Part shown: piece after piece, positions 29,947 to 39,548 of the stretch
How positions within the stretch are numbered: the first letter of the stretch is position 1
How the letters are laid out: the number at the start of each line of letters is the position of its first letter
Assembly (NCBI RefSeq): GCF_028551255.1
Contig: NZ_CP117029.1
Location: 434,001-498,000 of the forward strand
Length of the DNA: 64,000 bases
Source of the DNA: Vibrio tubiashii
Lineage (GTDB): Bacteria > Pseudomonadota > Gammaproteobacteria > Enterobacterales > Vibrionaceae
Direction: 5' to 3'
Notes under the pieces: model-generated
Seen by the model: the letters and a program-made list of their open reading frames with translations, nothing else
Databases searched by the model: none
Told to the model about the DNA's origin: nothing
Translations under genes and position numbers: made by a program

Positions 29947-30136
29947 CTGACGCCCTATGAGTGTAATGGTGCATATGGTTAAGGTCAACGGTTTCAGTCT
30001 ATTTTATAATCACTTTTGTTAATATCGTGCTAAAGATCAATAAGAAATAATCCTGTGTTTCATGAATTATTTAGGCAAACGTTTTTCCTTGTCGCATGCT
30101 GGTGGTAAACTACGCGCCTAAATCTTGAGTGACTAA

Positions 30137-30401
30137 AGGGTCTGTTGACCTTTCGAGCTGATTTTTGCAGCAGTTTGTGGGTTCTTTATGCAAGGCAGAG
30201 GCTTTGAATTGTAGTTGCCCTACCTGATAAGCCGATAACGCAGCAGAAGGGAGCCACAAACGCTGCCCGAAGGGTTCGGCTAAAATCGTTTTTTGCTTTG
30301 TTAAGGGGTATTTACTTAGAATGCTAGGTTACACACCCCTTGCCGCGCCTAAAACGATTTTATCTCGAACAAAATTTAACCGCGAAAGGTCAACAGACCC
30401 T
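30137..30401. mobile_element. 265-bp MITE-like element with perfect 19-bp terminal inverted repeats
   Basis: The ends AGGGTCTGTTGACCTTTCG (30137-30155) and its exact complement (30383-30401) bound a non-coding element. Inside, GCAGC-GTTTGTGG (30167-30180, one bulged A) pairs with CCACAAACGCTGC (30254-30266). TAAAATCGTTTT (30281-30292) pairs with AAAACGATTTTA (30351-30362), enclosing AAGGGGT (30303-30309) / ACCCCTT (30335-30341). It has no transposase and no clear target duplication. It ends 40 bases before the hpt ATG. Confidence 0.75.
30293..30322 (+). promoter_or_regulatory. Candidate promoter inside the 265-bp element
   Basis: TTGCTT (30293-30298), an 18-base spacer, TAGAAT (30317-30322), pointing at hpt. 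It is a moderate sigma-70 match. If used, the element supplies the hpt promoter; if not, the folded element is in the hpt 5' leader. Confidence 0.25.
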
Positions 30402-30441
30402 AGCTACGCTCTATACAGCTAACGTGAAAAACGAGATTGGT

Positions 30442-30972
30442 ATGAAACATACAGTAGAAGTAATGATTTCTGAGCAGGAAGTCAGTGAACGAGTTAAAGA
30501 GCTAGGCAAGCAAATTAGCGAGCACTACAAGGGCAGCGAAGATGTGGTTCTAGTGGGGCTTCTGCGTGGATCATTTGTATTCATGGCTGACTTAGCGCGT
30601 GCGATCGACCTGACTCACCAAGTGGATTTCATGACCGCTTCTAGCTACGGCAATACAATGGAAAGTTCGCGAGATGTTCGTATCTTGAAAGATCTTGATG
30701 ATGATATTAAAGGCAAAGATGTCCTGCTAGTCGAAGACATTATCGATACGGGCAACACTTTGAACAAAGTAAAAGAGATCCTAAGCCTTCGTGAGCCTAA
30801 GTCGATTGAAATCTGTACGCTACTAGATAAGCCTTCTCGTCGTGAAGTTGCAGTAGACGTGAAGTGGATTGGTTTTGAAATTCCAGATGAGTTTGTTGTT
30901 GGTGTTGGTATCGACTACGCACAAAAATACCGTCATTTACCTTACATTGGCAAAGTGGTTCCTCAAGAGTAA
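30442..30972 (+). CDS. hpt: Hypoxanthine phosphoribosyltransferase
   Basis: A 176-residue purine salvage enzyme from ATG 30442 ([18 protein letters not shown]). PRPP-binding loop [13 protein letters not shown] (about 95-107), catalytic region and substrate part [21 protein letters not shown] longer frame from 30340 starts inside the inverted-repeat element and is rejected. The ribosome site is weak. It is on the opposite strand from luxR, as usual in Vibrio. Confidence 0.96.
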   Translation: MKHTVEVMISEQEVSERVKELGKQISEHYKGSEDVVLVGLLRGSFVFMADLARAIDLTHQVDFMTASSYGNTMESSRDVRILKDLDDDIKGKDVLLVEDIIDTGNTLNKVKEILSLREPKSIEICTLLDKPSRREVAVDVKWIGFEIPDEFVVGVGIDYAQKYRHLPYIGKVVPQE

Positions 30973-31001
30973 CCTAATATTTAAAGCCGAATACAGTAAA
31001 A

Positions 31002-31028
31002 CGCCCGCTAACTTAGCGGGCGCTTTTT
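31002..31028 (+). terminator. Terminator of hpt
   Basis: CGCCCGCTA / TAGCGGGCG with a three-base loop, then CTTTTT. Confidence 0.92.
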
Positions 31029-31052
31029 ATGGAATAGAGCATAGGTAGCCGG

Positions 31053-31730
31053 TTAACGACACAGAAGCTTGTGTTGCGGGTTTAGGACGCTTTCCATCGC
31101 TTTTTGGTAAGAGCTATCTACGCTTTCACGAGAATTAGAACGAGCGCCTAAGTACTCTAACTTACCATCACCGATGCCATAGACCACGCCATGAATCTCA
31201 ATATCTTGTCCACGCTCCCAAGCGTTTTGCATAATGGTTGAGTTAGCAAGGTTGTAAACTTGCTCAACGACATTGATCTCGCCGAGTTTATCTGCGCGAT
31301 CTTGCTCTGGCATGGTTTCTAGGTAATCACGATGCTTAAAATAGAGATCGCGGATATGCAGTAACCAGTTGTTGATTAAGCCTAGCTGAGGGTTATCAAT
31401 AGCCGCTTTGACGCCACCACAGCCATAGTGACCACAGACAATGACATGTTTTACTTTCAATACGTCTACGGCGTACTGCACCACGGATAAGCAGTTAAGG
31501 TCAGTATGGATAACTTGGTTCGCGACGTTGCGGTGTACAAACAGCTCACCAGAGTAGAGTCCGGTCAATCGTTCTGCTGGGACTCGGCTATCTGAACAGC
31601 CAATCCATAGGAAGCCTGGGCTTTGCCCTTGCTCCAATTTGGCAAAGTATTCGGGACGCTCCGCTTTGATCGACTCGGACCATTTCGAATTGTTCTCAAA
31701 TAACTGTTTAATTTCCGGCATCTTACTCAC
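31053..31730 (-). CDS. can: Beta-carbonic anhydrase
   Basis: A 225-residue beta-class zinc enzyme that interconverts CO2 and bicarbonate. Zinc ligands: Cys in [10 protein letters not shown] (about 42, with the Asp-Arg dyad next to it) and HYGCGG (His and Cys near 98 and 101). RNVANQV is a family word. hpt-can-yadG-yadH order matches E. coli, except that a SulP gene is placed between can and yadG here. Confidence 0.96.
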   Translation of the reverse strand: MSKMPEIKQLFENNSKWSESIKAERPEYFAKLEQGQSPGFLWIGCSDSRVPAERLTGLYSGELFVHRNVANQVIHTDLNCLSVVQYAVDVLKVKHVIVCGHYGCGGVKAAIDNPQLGLINNWLLHIRDLYFKHRDYLETMPEQDRADKLGEINVVEQVYNLANSTIMQNAWERGQDIEIHGVVYGIGDGKLEYLGARSNSRESVDSSYQKAMESVLNPQHKLLCR

Positions 31731-32136
31731 AACCCTTAATAAAAACTTGCATCACTATACACAATGTTACAATTCCCTTCCCGTCAAAATTGGGTAAAAC
31801 GGCACTCATCTGACGTGTTCGAGCGCCAAAAATCATAAACTTAGTCGCTATCCTAACTAATGGTTATAACGTATGAGTGATGAGATGTAATTAACACTTA
31901 TCTCTTTCAAGTAACATTTGTTAAGGTGATGGAGTTAGCTACATTTCGCAGCAAATTTATTACATTTCGCGTAATGTTTAGCTACAAAAACTAAGGTTAT
32001 TTTTTTAACTGCTCTCAATAACCAGAATAACCTAAAACCAGTACGTTGTGACTAGGTCCAAATCAAATCTCTGTTGCTCTCTATAGAGCCGCGGAAACGT
32101 TTTTGGGCTATGACGTGTTAGACATGGAGTAACGTT
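31731..32136. other. 406-bp intergenic region between can and the SulP gene
   Basis: It must hold the promoters of two divergent genes. No ORF of substance was seen. An imperfect hairpin GTTAGCTACATTTCGC ... GCGTAATGTTTAGCTAC spans 31934-31985, AT-rich DNA follows, and AATAACC/GGTTATT words could form a second stem at about 31995-32035. No element known to me is recognised. Confidence 0.5.
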
Positions 32137-33807
32137 TTGTTTGTTAGTCGTTTTGAAGATATGAATCTCAAAGGAGATTTATTTGGTGGTGTCACCACGG
32201 CTATTATCTCGTTGCCTTTGGCGCTAGCCTTTGGTGTGGCTTCCGGTGCCGGAGCTGAAGCGGGTTTGTGGGGCGCGATCATGGTCGGTCTGTTCGCTGC
32301 TCTGTTTGGTGGGTCAAACACACTAATCTCTGAGCCTACCGGTCCAATGACGGTTATCATGACCGCGGTGTTGACTAGCATGATGGCTAAGTACCCTGAA
32401 ACAGGGATGGCGATGACCTTTACGGTTGTCATGATGGCCGGCGCATTTCAAGTTTTACTCGGGACATTAAAGTTAGGAAAATACGTAACTTTGATGCCAT
32501 ATAGCGTGATATCCGGCTTTATGTCAGGTATTGGCGTTATTTTGATTATATTACAAATATCACCACTACTGGGGCAAGCTGCGCCTGCTGGTGGTGTTAT
32601 GGGAACCCTGTCAGCGATCCCTGATATTGTCGCCAATATGAAGTTTAGCGAGCTGTTTTTAGGCTTACTAACGCTTGGTATTCTGTTTTTCTTCCCCAAG
32701 AAATATCGCCGCTATGTACCTGCACAGCTGGTCGCTTTGGTCGCGGTGACCTTACTCTCGGTCATCATCTTCGATACAGAATCTATTCGCCGTATAGGTG
32801 AAATTCCAGCAGGTCTGCCATCATTGGTGATCCCTCATATTGATGCTGCGATGTTTACCGAGATGGTTATTGATGCCTTGGTGCTTGGTACATTGGGCTG
32901 TATTGATACCTTGTTGACAGCGGTAATTGGTGACTCTTTGACGCGTAAAGAGCACGACTCCGACAAGGAGCTGCGAGGGCAAGGGTTAGCAAATATCATC
33001 TCTGGTCTATTTGGCGCTTTACCTGGCGCAGGTGCGACCATGGGGACGGTAACCAATATTCAAGTCGGGGCTCGTTCTCCTTTATCTGGCGTGGTTCGTG
33101 CGTTAATGCTCGCTTTGGTGGTACTGGTTGCTGGTGGGCTAACAGAACCAATCCCAATGGCTGTACTGGCCGGTATTGCGGTGTACGTAGGTTTTAATAT
33201 CCTAGACTGGAGCTTTATCCAACGTGCTCACAAGGTTAGCTTTGCGGGTATGGCGGTGATGTACGGCGTAATGCTGTTGACGGTGTTCGTTGATTTGATT
33301 GTAGCGGTTGGTCTTGGTGTATTTATTTCAAATATCATCATCATTGAACGCTTAAGTCGTGAACAAGCTCGTCAGGTTAAAGCCATCAGTGATGCGGATG
33401 AAGATGATGTACCGCTCACCGATAGCGAACGTGGATTGCTCGATATGGCGAATGGCAAGGTGTTGTTCTTCTATCTTTCTGGGCCAATGATCTTCAGTGT
33501 TTCAAAAGCGATATCTCGTCAACATACCAGTATTTCAGATTATGAAGTGATGATCTTAGATCTGACCGATGTGCCTATGATTGACGTAACGGTTGGCTTG
33601 GCACTTGAGAATGCGATTAAAGATGCTCTCGATGCCAATTGTCAGGTTTATTTGCTGTGTCCGAACGAGAAAACTCGCCAGCAACTAGAGAAATTCCACG
33701 TAATTGATTTGGTTCCTCAAGACAATACCTTCAAGTTCCGCTACGAAGCACTTCGCGCGGCAGTTAAGCATGTTGATACCGATGAGCATCAGTTAGAAGC
33801 TGTATAA
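32137..33807 (+). CDS. SulP-family anion transporter with STAS domain (sulfate or bicarbonate)
   Basis: A 556-residue inner-membrane transporter: a SulP membrane domain (about 8-400) with GGVTTAIISLPLALAFGVASGAGAEAGL and ISEPTGPMTVIM near the N-terminus, which are the family's core repeat, and a cytoplasmic STAS domain (about 435-545). The start is probably TTG 32137 with ATGGAG seven bases upstream. SulP proteins carry sulfate, bicarbonate or other anions. Placement head-to-head with carbonic anhydrase suggests bicarbonate, but this is inference. Confidence 0.85.
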   Translation: MFVSRFEDMNLKGDLFGGVTTAIISLPLALAFGVASGAGAEAGLWGAIMVGLFAALFGGSNTLISEPTGPMTVIMTAVLTSMMAKYPETGMAMTFTVVMMAGAFQVLLGTLKLGKYVTLMPYSVISGFMSGIGVILIILQISPLLGQAAPAGGVMGTLSAIPDIVANMKFSELFLGLLTLGILFFFPKKYRRYVPAQLVALVAVTLLSVIIFDTESIRRIGEIPAGLPSLVIPHIDAAMFTEMVIDALVLGTLGCIDTLLTAVIGDSLTRKEHDSDKELRGQGLANIISGLFGALPGAGATMGTVTNIQVGARSPLSGVVRALMLALVVLVAGGLTEPIPMAVLAGIAVYVGFNILDWSFIQRAHKVSFAGMAVMYGVMLLTVFVDLIVAVGLGVFISNIIIIERLSREQARQVKAISDADEDDVPLTDSERGLLDMANGKVLFFYLSGPMIFSVSKAISRQHTSISDYEVMILDLTDVPMIDVTVGLALENAIKDALDANCQVYLLCPNEKTRQQLEKFHVIDLVPQDNTFKFRYEALRAAVKHVDTDEHQLEAV

Positions 33808-33831
33808 ACAACGAATTATATAAGATATCTG

Positions 33832-33865
33832 ACGCCACTAGAGGAAACGCTAGTGGCGTTTTTTT
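33832..33865 (+). terminator. Terminator of the SulP gene
   Basis: ACGCCACTAG / CTAGTGGCGT with an 8-base loop and seven T. Confidence 0.93.
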
Positions 33866-33957
33866 ATCTCGATAGCATTCATTTCCAAACTATTCGAAAG
33901 GTTTAATTGTAATCATCGTTATTCAACGATAAACTGATTTACAAATAAGATGTAGCA

Positions 33958-34893
33958 ATGGCAATCGTAAATAATATGTATGCATTAGAAATCGAGCAGC
34001 TGCGTAAAACCTATGCGGGTGGGTTTGAAGCGCTTAAAGGCATTAGTTTAAATGTCGCCAAAGGGGATTTTTACGCCTTACTTGGGCCAAACGGAGCAGG
34101 TAAGTCGACCACCATAGGGGTTATCTCTTCGCTAGTGAACAAGACTTCAGGTGAAGTTAAGGTGTTTGGCTATGACATCGACAAAGATTTAGAGCTCGCT
34201 AAGCAAAACCTTGGCTTAGTGCCGCAAGAATTTAACTTTAATCAGTTCGAAACCGTCGAACAGATTGTGCTGCAACAAGCTGGTTATTACGGCGTTCCTA
34301 AGCAACTTGCTAAAGACAGAGCTAAAAAGTATCTAACTAAGCTCGATCTTTGGGAAAAACGTAGCGAACGTGCAAGAAATCTTTCTGGTGGTATGAAACG
34401 TCGTTTGATGATTGCTCGCGCGCTCATGCATGAACCACAACTGCTTATTCTCGATGAGCCGACTGCTGGGGTTGATATCGAATTACGTCGCTCAATGTGG
34501 GAGTTCTTGAAAGAGATCAACTCACAGCAAGGTATCACCATAATCTTAACCACCCACTACCTAGAAGAAGCGGAAATGCTGTGTCGTAACATAGGGATCA
34601 TCAACAAGGGCGAGCTGATTGAAAACACCACGATGAAGGATCTGCTTGGTAAACTCCATGTTGAGACCTTTATTCTCGACTTAGCAGAAGGTAGCTCAGA
34701 ACCACATTTGTCTGGGGTAAATAGCCAGACATTTATCAATGGATCTTTGGAGATTGAAATTGAAAAGACACAAGGTTTGAATGCGATCTTTACCCAACTT
34801 ACCGAGCAAGGTATTCAAGTCTTGTCTATGCGTAACAAAGCAAACCGTTTAGAAGAACTATTTGTCAGCATTGTTAGAGAAGGAGGGAAGTAA
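33958..34893 (+). CDS. yadG: ABC-2 type exporter, ATP-binding subunit YadG
   Basis: A 311-residue ABC ATPase: Walker A GPNGAGKSTT (about 43-52), signature LSGGMKRR (about 142-149), Walker B LLILDEPTAGVD (about 161-172) and the H-loop TTHYLEEAE. It pairs with the membrane protein next to it, whose start lies one base past its stop. Substrate unknown; in E. coli yadGH also flank can and hpt. Confidence 0.9.
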   Translation: MAIVNNMYALEIEQLRKTYAGGFEALKGISLNVAKGDFYALLGPNGAGKSTTIGVISSLVNKTSGEVKVFGYDIDKDLELAKQNLGLVPQEFNFNQFETVEQIVLQQAGYYGVPKQLAKDRAKKYLTKLDLWEKRSERARNLSGGMKRRLMIARALMHEPQLLILDEPTAGVDIELRRSMWEFLKEINSQQGITIILTTHYLEEAEMLCRNIGIINKGELIENTTMKDLLGKLHVETFILDLAEGSSEPHLSGVNSQTFINGSLEIEIEKTQGLNAIFTQLTEQGIQVLSMRNKANRLEELFVSIVREGGK

Positions 34894-34894
34894 G

Positions 34895-35665
34895 ATGTAT
34901 CAGCTATATTGGACAGCCTTTTGTAGTCTGCTAACAAAAGAGGTCAATCGATTTACTCGTATTTGGGTTCAGACCTTAGTTCCGCCTGCGATTACGATGA
35001 CACTCTACTTCATTATCTTCGGTAGCCTGATCGGCTCGCGTATTGGTGAGATGAACGGCTTTAGCTATATGGAGTATATCGTTCCGGGGTTGATTATGAT
35101 GTCGGTGATCACCAACTCATATTCTAATGTCGCGTCGTCATTCTTCAGTGCCAAGTTCCAGAAAAACATTGAAGAGTTGCTTGTAGCACCTGTGCCAAAC
35201 TATGTGATCATTCTTGGTTTTGTTATGGGTGGTGTAGTACGTGGCTTGCTTGTTGGTACTATCGTCACCTTCGTCTCGCTTTTCTTTGTTGATCTTCAGG
35301 TCGATCACTGGGGCATTATTATTGCGACGGTATTTATGACCTCGGTGGTGTTCTCACTCGGTGGCTTGATCAATGCCGTGTATGCTAAGACCTTCGATGA
35401 TATTTCGATCATCCCGACCTTTGTTCTGACACCTCTGACATACTTAGGTGGTGTGTTTTACTCAATTAGCTTGTTGCCTGAGTTCTGGCAAGGTGTATCT
35501 AAGATCAACCCGATCGTCTACATGGTCAACGCTTTCCGCTATGGTTTCTTAGGCGTCTCTGATGTCGGTATTGTGACTTCGTTTAGCGTACTGGGTGTGT
35601 TTGTGGTTGCTTTGTATGCGGTAGCCCATTACCTAGTGACTCGCGGAATAGGGTTGCGTAGTTAG
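34895..35665 (+). CDS. yadH: ABC-2 type exporter, permease subunit YadH
   Basis: A 256-residue permease of the ABC-2 family with six membrane segments and the family signature around GFVMGGVVRGLLVGT and LTPLTYLGGVFYSISLLPEFW. The ATG at 34895 is chosen over an upstream in-frame GTG at 34862 because it follows GGAGGG at about 34883-34888 and sits one base beyond the yadG stop. Confidence 0.9.
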   Translation: MYQLYWTAFCSLLTKEVNRFTRIWVQTLVPPAITMTLYFIIFGSLIGSRIGEMNGFSYMEYIVPGLIMMSVITNSYSNVASSFFSAKFQKNIEELLVAPVPNYVIILGFVMGGVVRGLLVGTIVTFVSLFFVDLQVDHWGIIIATVFMTSVVFSLGGLINAVYAKTFDDISIIPTFVLTPLTYLGGVFYSISLLPEFWQGVSKINPIVYMVNAFRYGFLGVSDVGIVTSFSVLGVFVVALYAVAHYLVTRGIGLRS

Positions 35666-35675
35666 CAGTTTACTG

Positions 35676-35810
35676 GGAACGGACTTCGTCCTATGGAGAG
35701 CGGGAGCGCTTCGCTTTTGGAAAACGGGAGCGGGCTTCACCCTTCAAGAAGAGGGATGGGGGAATGGTATGTATTCCAAAACGGGCAAAATCATCCCGCA
35801 TCCCTTCTCC
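35676..35810. repeat. Dispersed TTC-loop hairpin repeat, copy 4
   Basis: After yadH. The 40 bases at 35676-35715 are identical to 52008-52047 downstream of acnB. Hairpins GGAC-TTC-GTCC (35681-35691) and GGGC-TTC-ACCC (35732-35742, one mismatch). A short CATCCCG remnant is near 35793. Confidence 0.75.
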
Positions 35811-35834
35811 GTGAGCGAAGCGTTCCTAAACGAA

Positions 35835-35863
35835 AAAGGCTTGGTGCAATGCACCAAGCCTTT
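35835..35863. terminator. Bidirectional terminator between yadH and panC
   Basis: AAAGGCTTGGTGC / GCACCAAGCCTTT with loop AAT, with A and T runs outside for both strands. Confidence 0.92.
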
Positions 35864-35886
35864 AATTTTTTCGCTTTTGCTTGTCG

Positions 35887-36789
35887 CTATTCGGCGCTTT
35901 CTGATGGTGCTTCTGCCGTTTCTTCTTCTTTCGATTCAACTACCATTTCGACAACTTGGTTATCGATCAGGCGAGCTTTACCTAAGAAAGCAGACATTAG
36001 AATCACAGCTTGAGTGGTATCGGCAGTGATCGCTTGCAGGGTGCGGGCGTCGCGAATAAAGATCTCATCAGGCTGTAGGCCTGCTGCGCGAAGCTGATCA
36101 TTGGCATCTTCAATCACAGACGCGTAGTCATCGCGTCCGCCTCGCATAGCGCTGCTAATCCAACGCATAGTACGAGCTAAGACAGGAGCACGCTGACGCT
36201 CATCAATGGTCAGAAGGCCGTTACGTGAGCTCATTGCTAAGCCATCCATTTCACGCACTGTTGGCACACCAATGATTTCGATATCCATAGCCAAGTCTTC
36301 GGTCATCTTGCGAATTACGGCTAGCTGTTGGAAATCTTTCTCACCAAAACAAGCGAAATCAGGCTGAACAATATTGAAAAGCTTGCTTACCACAGTGGCG
36401 ACACCACGGAAGTGACCTGGGCGTGAGGCACCTTCAAGGATGTTAGATAGACCCGGAACCTCCACAGAGGTTTGATTCTCTACCCCGTTTGGATAGATGA
36501 TTTCAGGCGTCGGAGTAAAGACAACTTCAACACCTTCACCGCCTAGTTTGGCAAGATCATCTTCCAAGGTGCGAGGGTAGTTGTTTAGATCGTCCGCACG
36601 GTCAAACTGCATTGGGTTAACAAAGATGCTCACCACAACAATTTCGGCGTGCTCACGAGCTTTACGAACTAAGGTTAAGTGGCCTTCGTGCAGGTTGCCC
36701 ATGGTTGGAACAAAAGCCACCTTGCGTCCATCTCGCTTGTACTGCTTAATCTGCTCTCTAAGAGCGGCAATTTCAGCAAAAGTTTGCAT
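35887..36789 (-). CDS. panC: Pantothenate synthetase
   Basis: A 300-residue ligase that joins pantoate and beta-alanine. The HIGH-type box [15 protein letters not shown] is at about 28-42 and AMSSRNGLL (about 181-189) is the second ATP motif. A Glu-rich tail of about 18 residues ([18 protein letters not shown]) extends past the E. coli length. It follows panB by 11 bases; panD, the beta-alanine gene, is not nearby although it is in E. coli. Confidence 0.97.
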   Translation of the reverse strand: MQTFAEIAALREQIKQYKRDGRKVAFVPTMGNLHEGHLTLVRKAREHAEIVVVSIFVNPMQFDRADDLNNYPRTLEDDLAKLGGEGVEVVFTPTPEIIYPNGVENQTSVEVPGLSNILEGASRPGHFRGVATVVSKLFNIVQPDFACFGEKDFQQLAVIRKMTEDLAMDIEIIGVPTVREMDGLAMSSRNGLLTIDERQRAPVLARTMRWISSAMRGGRDDYASVIEDANDQLRAAGLQPDEIFIRDARTLQAITADTTQAVILMSAFLGKARLIDNQVVEMVVESKEEETAEAPSESAE

Positions 36790-36800
36790 GACTATAATCC

Positions 36801-37595
36801 TTACGCGATGGTATGTGCGTCGCCAGGGAAAGCTCCGCTTTCGACATCTTCCTTGTATTTAGCTACAGCTTTGCGCATGTCGCCAGTTTCAGCAAGGAAG
36901 TTTTTCGAGAATTTTGGCATGTAGTTCGCTGCAATACCGAACATATCGTGCATAACTAGGATTTGGCCATCAGTAGCATTTCCGGCACCAATACCAATCA
37001 CTGGCACATCACACACTTCGGTGATGCGTGCGGCAAGTTCTTTTGGAACACATTCAAGCAAAATGATCTGTGCGCCTGCTTCTTGCAGAGCCAGTGCATC
37101 ACGAACCATGCGATCGGCTTTATCTTGCTCGCGACCTTGTACCTTGAAACCACCAAAGATATTCACCGATTGTGGAGTCAGTCCTAGATGGGCACACACA
37201 GGTACCGCGCGCTCCGTAAGCATTTTCACAGTGTCGACTAGCCAGTCGCCACCTTCAATTTTTACCATGTTTGCACCAGCACGCATCAGAGTTGCGGCAT
37301 TTTCACATGCTTGCTCTGGTGTGGCATAGCTCATAAATGGCATATCAGCCATCAATAAACAGTTAGGGCTACCAGCACGAACACAGCGAGTATGGTAAGC
37401 AAGTTCTTCAACCGTCACTGGTAACGTTGAAGTTTCACCTTGAAGCACCATACCTAGCGAGTCGCCTACTAGCAGTACTGGCATCTCTTGGCTTTCGAAT
37501 AGCTGAGCGAAGCTCGCATCGTAAGCGGTAGAAGTTGCAAATTTACGACCTTCTTGCTTCCATTTCATTAGGTCGTTGATAGAAATTTTTTTCAT
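36801..37595 (-). CDS. panB: 3-methyl-2-oxobutanoate hydroxymethyltransferase
   Basis: A 264-residue TIM-barrel enzyme, first step of pantoate synthesis. Metal and substrate motifs: [13 protein letters not shown] (about 40-52), VKIEGG (about 111-116), and the catalytic Glu region LECVPKEL. Middle of the folK-panB-panC run, all on the minus strand. Confidence 0.98.
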   Translation of the reverse strand: MKKISINDLMKWKQEGRKFATSTAYDASFAQLFESQEMPVLLVGDSLGMVLQGETSTLPVTVEELAYHTRCVRAGSPNCLLMADMPFMSYATPEQACENAATLMRAGANMVKIEGGDWLVDTVKMLTERAVPVCAHLGLTPQSVNIFGGFKVQGREQDKADRMVRDALALQEAGAQIILLECVPKELAARITEVCDVPVIGIGAGNATDGQILVMHDMFGIAANYMPKFSKNFLAETGDMRKAVAKYKEDVESGAFPGDAHTIA

Positions 37596-37617
37596 GATTT
37601 TTCCTTACAGGAGTTGG

Positions 37618-38103
37618 CTATGATTGCCAAATACGCAGACCGTTTTGCTCAACGACTTTGAGTAAGTCTTCCAGTCTGGTCCCACATGGGAGGGTTAAAT
37701 TTGGTGCGATTTCTGCGAGCGGGTAGAGTACGAACTCTCGCTCTTTCATTCCGTAGTGAGGGACGACTAGGCGCTCGGAATCCATCACCTCATTGCCATA
37801 AAGCAGAATATCGAGATCTAAGGTTCTTGGACCCCAACGCTCTTCTTTACGGACGCGCCCTTGCTCTTGTTCAATAGCTTGAGTGCTATTAAGCAGTTCA
37901 AGTGGCGTTAATTTTGTTTTTACTTCAACCACGGCATTGATGTAGTCAGGTTGGTCTTGAGGGCCCATCGGTGTACTGCTGTACAAAGATGAGCTACGCA
38001 CGAACTCTGACTTAGGAAGTTGTTTTAGTGCATCAATAGCCGCATTGGCTTGAGAGACAGGATCGCTAAGATTACTGCCTACTGCGATAAAGACCGTGAT
38101 CAT
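37618..38103 (-). CDS. folK: HPPK: 6-hydroxymethyl-dihydropterin pyrophosphokinase
   Basis: A 161-residue folate enzyme. GSNLSDP near the N-terminus, SSLYSSTPMGPQDQPDYINAVVEV (about 38-61) and the WGPRTLDLDILLYG catalytic loop (about 90-103) are intact. Its ATG overlaps the pcnB stop (ATGA), so the two are translated together. Confidence 0.97.
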   Translation of the reverse strand: MITVFIAVGSNLSDPVSQANAAIDALKQLPKSEFVRSSSLYSSTPMGPQDQPDYINAVVEVKTKLTPLELLNSTQAIEQEQGRVRKEERWGPRTLDLDILLYGNEVMDSERLVVPHYGMKEREFVLYPLAEIAPNLTLPCGTRLEDLLKVVEQNGLRIWQS

Positions 38104-39467
38104 GACGAAGCCTTAGGCTTTTTCTTACGGTAGTTCTTGCGGCGACGCTGCTTTGGTAGGCCTTCAGCTGAAGAATCTAAGTCGGCAACCATTGCTTGAC
38201 GCATATTGCGACCTGCATTTTGGAAGGTTTCCCACCATTTGGCTAATAGCTCGGTATCACCTTGTTCAATCTCACCGCGCATCTCAAGGAAATCGAAGCC
38301 TGCACGGAATTTGTTCAGTTCCATTAGGCGGAAAGCGCGTTTACCGTTGCGACGGGGCATGCGAAGCTGTAATTGCCAGATTTCGCGAATTGTTGCCGTA
38401 TGGCGGCGTGGAATGGCGATGGTGCGTACCTGATCATCAAGTACGTAGTTGCTCGCTTCCATGATCGCGTCATAGAAAGAGAGCTTACGCTTCTCCATCA
38501 ATTGCTTAGCTTTCTCTTGCAGTGGGTACCACAGCATAGCAGCGAACATAAACGCTGGGTTAATGCGTTTACCTTCTTCAATGCGCTGATCGGTAGAATC
38601 TAATACCAGATCAAGCATCTGCTCAGTTTGCGATGAGTAATCTTCAGTAAAGAACTCTGAAATCGTTGGGAACAACTGTTGGAACAAGTTGTATTCACGC
38701 ATCAGGTGGTAAGTTTCTAGACCATGGCCTGATTGCAGCATCTTTAATGATTCTTCATAAAGACGTGCGGGTGGAATGTCCTGAAGTAAAGTCGAAAGCT
38801 CTTCAATCGGCTCTGCGGTGTCTTCTTCAATATCAAAGTCGAGTTTAACCGCAAAGCGAATCGCACGCAGCATACGTACTGGGTCTTCGCGATAGCGAGT
38901 TTCAGGATCACCGAGTAAGCGAATCAGCTTGTCTTCGAGGTCTTCAATGCCACCGGCGTAATCGTGAATAGAGTAGTCACCGATGCTGTAATACATCGCG
39001 TTGACAGTAAAGTCACGACGTTCTGCATCTTCATCGATGGTGCCGTAAACATTATCACGTAACAGCATGCCTTCTTTTGACTGCTGAGAGACATTCTTGC
39101 TTGGTTCTTGGTGGTGACCACGGAATGTTGCCACTTCAATGATGTCGCGGCCAAACATAATGTGGGCGAGGCGGAATCGACGACCAATCAAACGGCAGTT
39201 CTTAAATAGCTGCCTGATTTGCTCTGGGGTAGCATTGGTTGCAATGTCAAAGTCTTTAGGTGCTTGACCGAGCAATAAGTCTCGAACGCCACCACCGACA
39301 AGATATGCGTCGAAGCCTGCACCATGAAGACGGTATAGCACCTTCAATGCATTATCACTGATTTTTTTGCGCGAGATGTTATGCTCTTGGCGAGTAATAA
39401 TATTTAAATCGAGTTCTGTAATTGCCCGAGATTCGCTGGGTGTATAGTCGTTTTTATTCATGTGCAT
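38100..39467 (-). CDS. pcnB: Poly(A) polymerase I
   Basis: A 455-residue nucleotidyltransferase that polyadenylates RNA 3' ends and promotes decay. The head domain has GGGVRDLLLGQAPKDFDIATNAT (two catalytic Asp near 77-79) and a later Asp in the RRDFTVNAMYY region. The basic tail RRRKNYRKKKPKASS is typical. The start is uncertain: ATG at 39467 or 39461, both with a weak ribosome site; E. coli pcnB also initiates poorly. Confidence 0.94.
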   Translation of the reverse strand: MHMNKNDYTPSESRAITELDLNIITRQEHNISRKKISDNALKVLYRLHGAGFDAYLVGGGVRDLLLGQAPKDFDIATNATPEQIRQLFKNCRLIGRRFRLAHIMFGRDIIEVATFRGHHQEPSKNVSQQSKEGMLLRDNVYGTIDEDAERRDFTVNAMYYSIGDYSIHDYAGGIEDLEDKLIRLLGDPETRYREDPVRMLRAIRFAVKLDFDIEEDTAEPIEELSTLLQDIPPARLYEESLKMLQSGHGLETYHLMREYNLFQQLFPTISEFFTEDYSSQTEQMLDLVLDSTDQRIEEGKRINPAFMFAAMLWYPLQEKAKQLMEKRKLSFYDAIMEASNYVLDDQVRTIAIPRRHTATIREIWQLQLRMPRRNGKRAFRLMELNKFRAGFDFLEMRGEIEQGDTELLAKWWETFQNAGRNMRQAMVADLDSSAEGLPKQRRRKNYRKKKPKASS

Positions 39468-39548
39468 TTGGCAATAATTGGTTAATCCAATCTTGCTTGA
39501 GTTTAGTTTCTTAGGCCCGCTAGGGGCGAATTTGCGGCTAATAATAGC

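Noticed and set aside
30340-30441. 34-residue N-terminal extension of hpt
   Set aside because: It is coded by the inverted-repeat element; Hpt of relatives starts MKHTVEV at 30442.
35693-36029. Two plus-strand ORFs between yadH and panC
   Set aside because: Composed of hairpin repeat, terminator and antisense panC.
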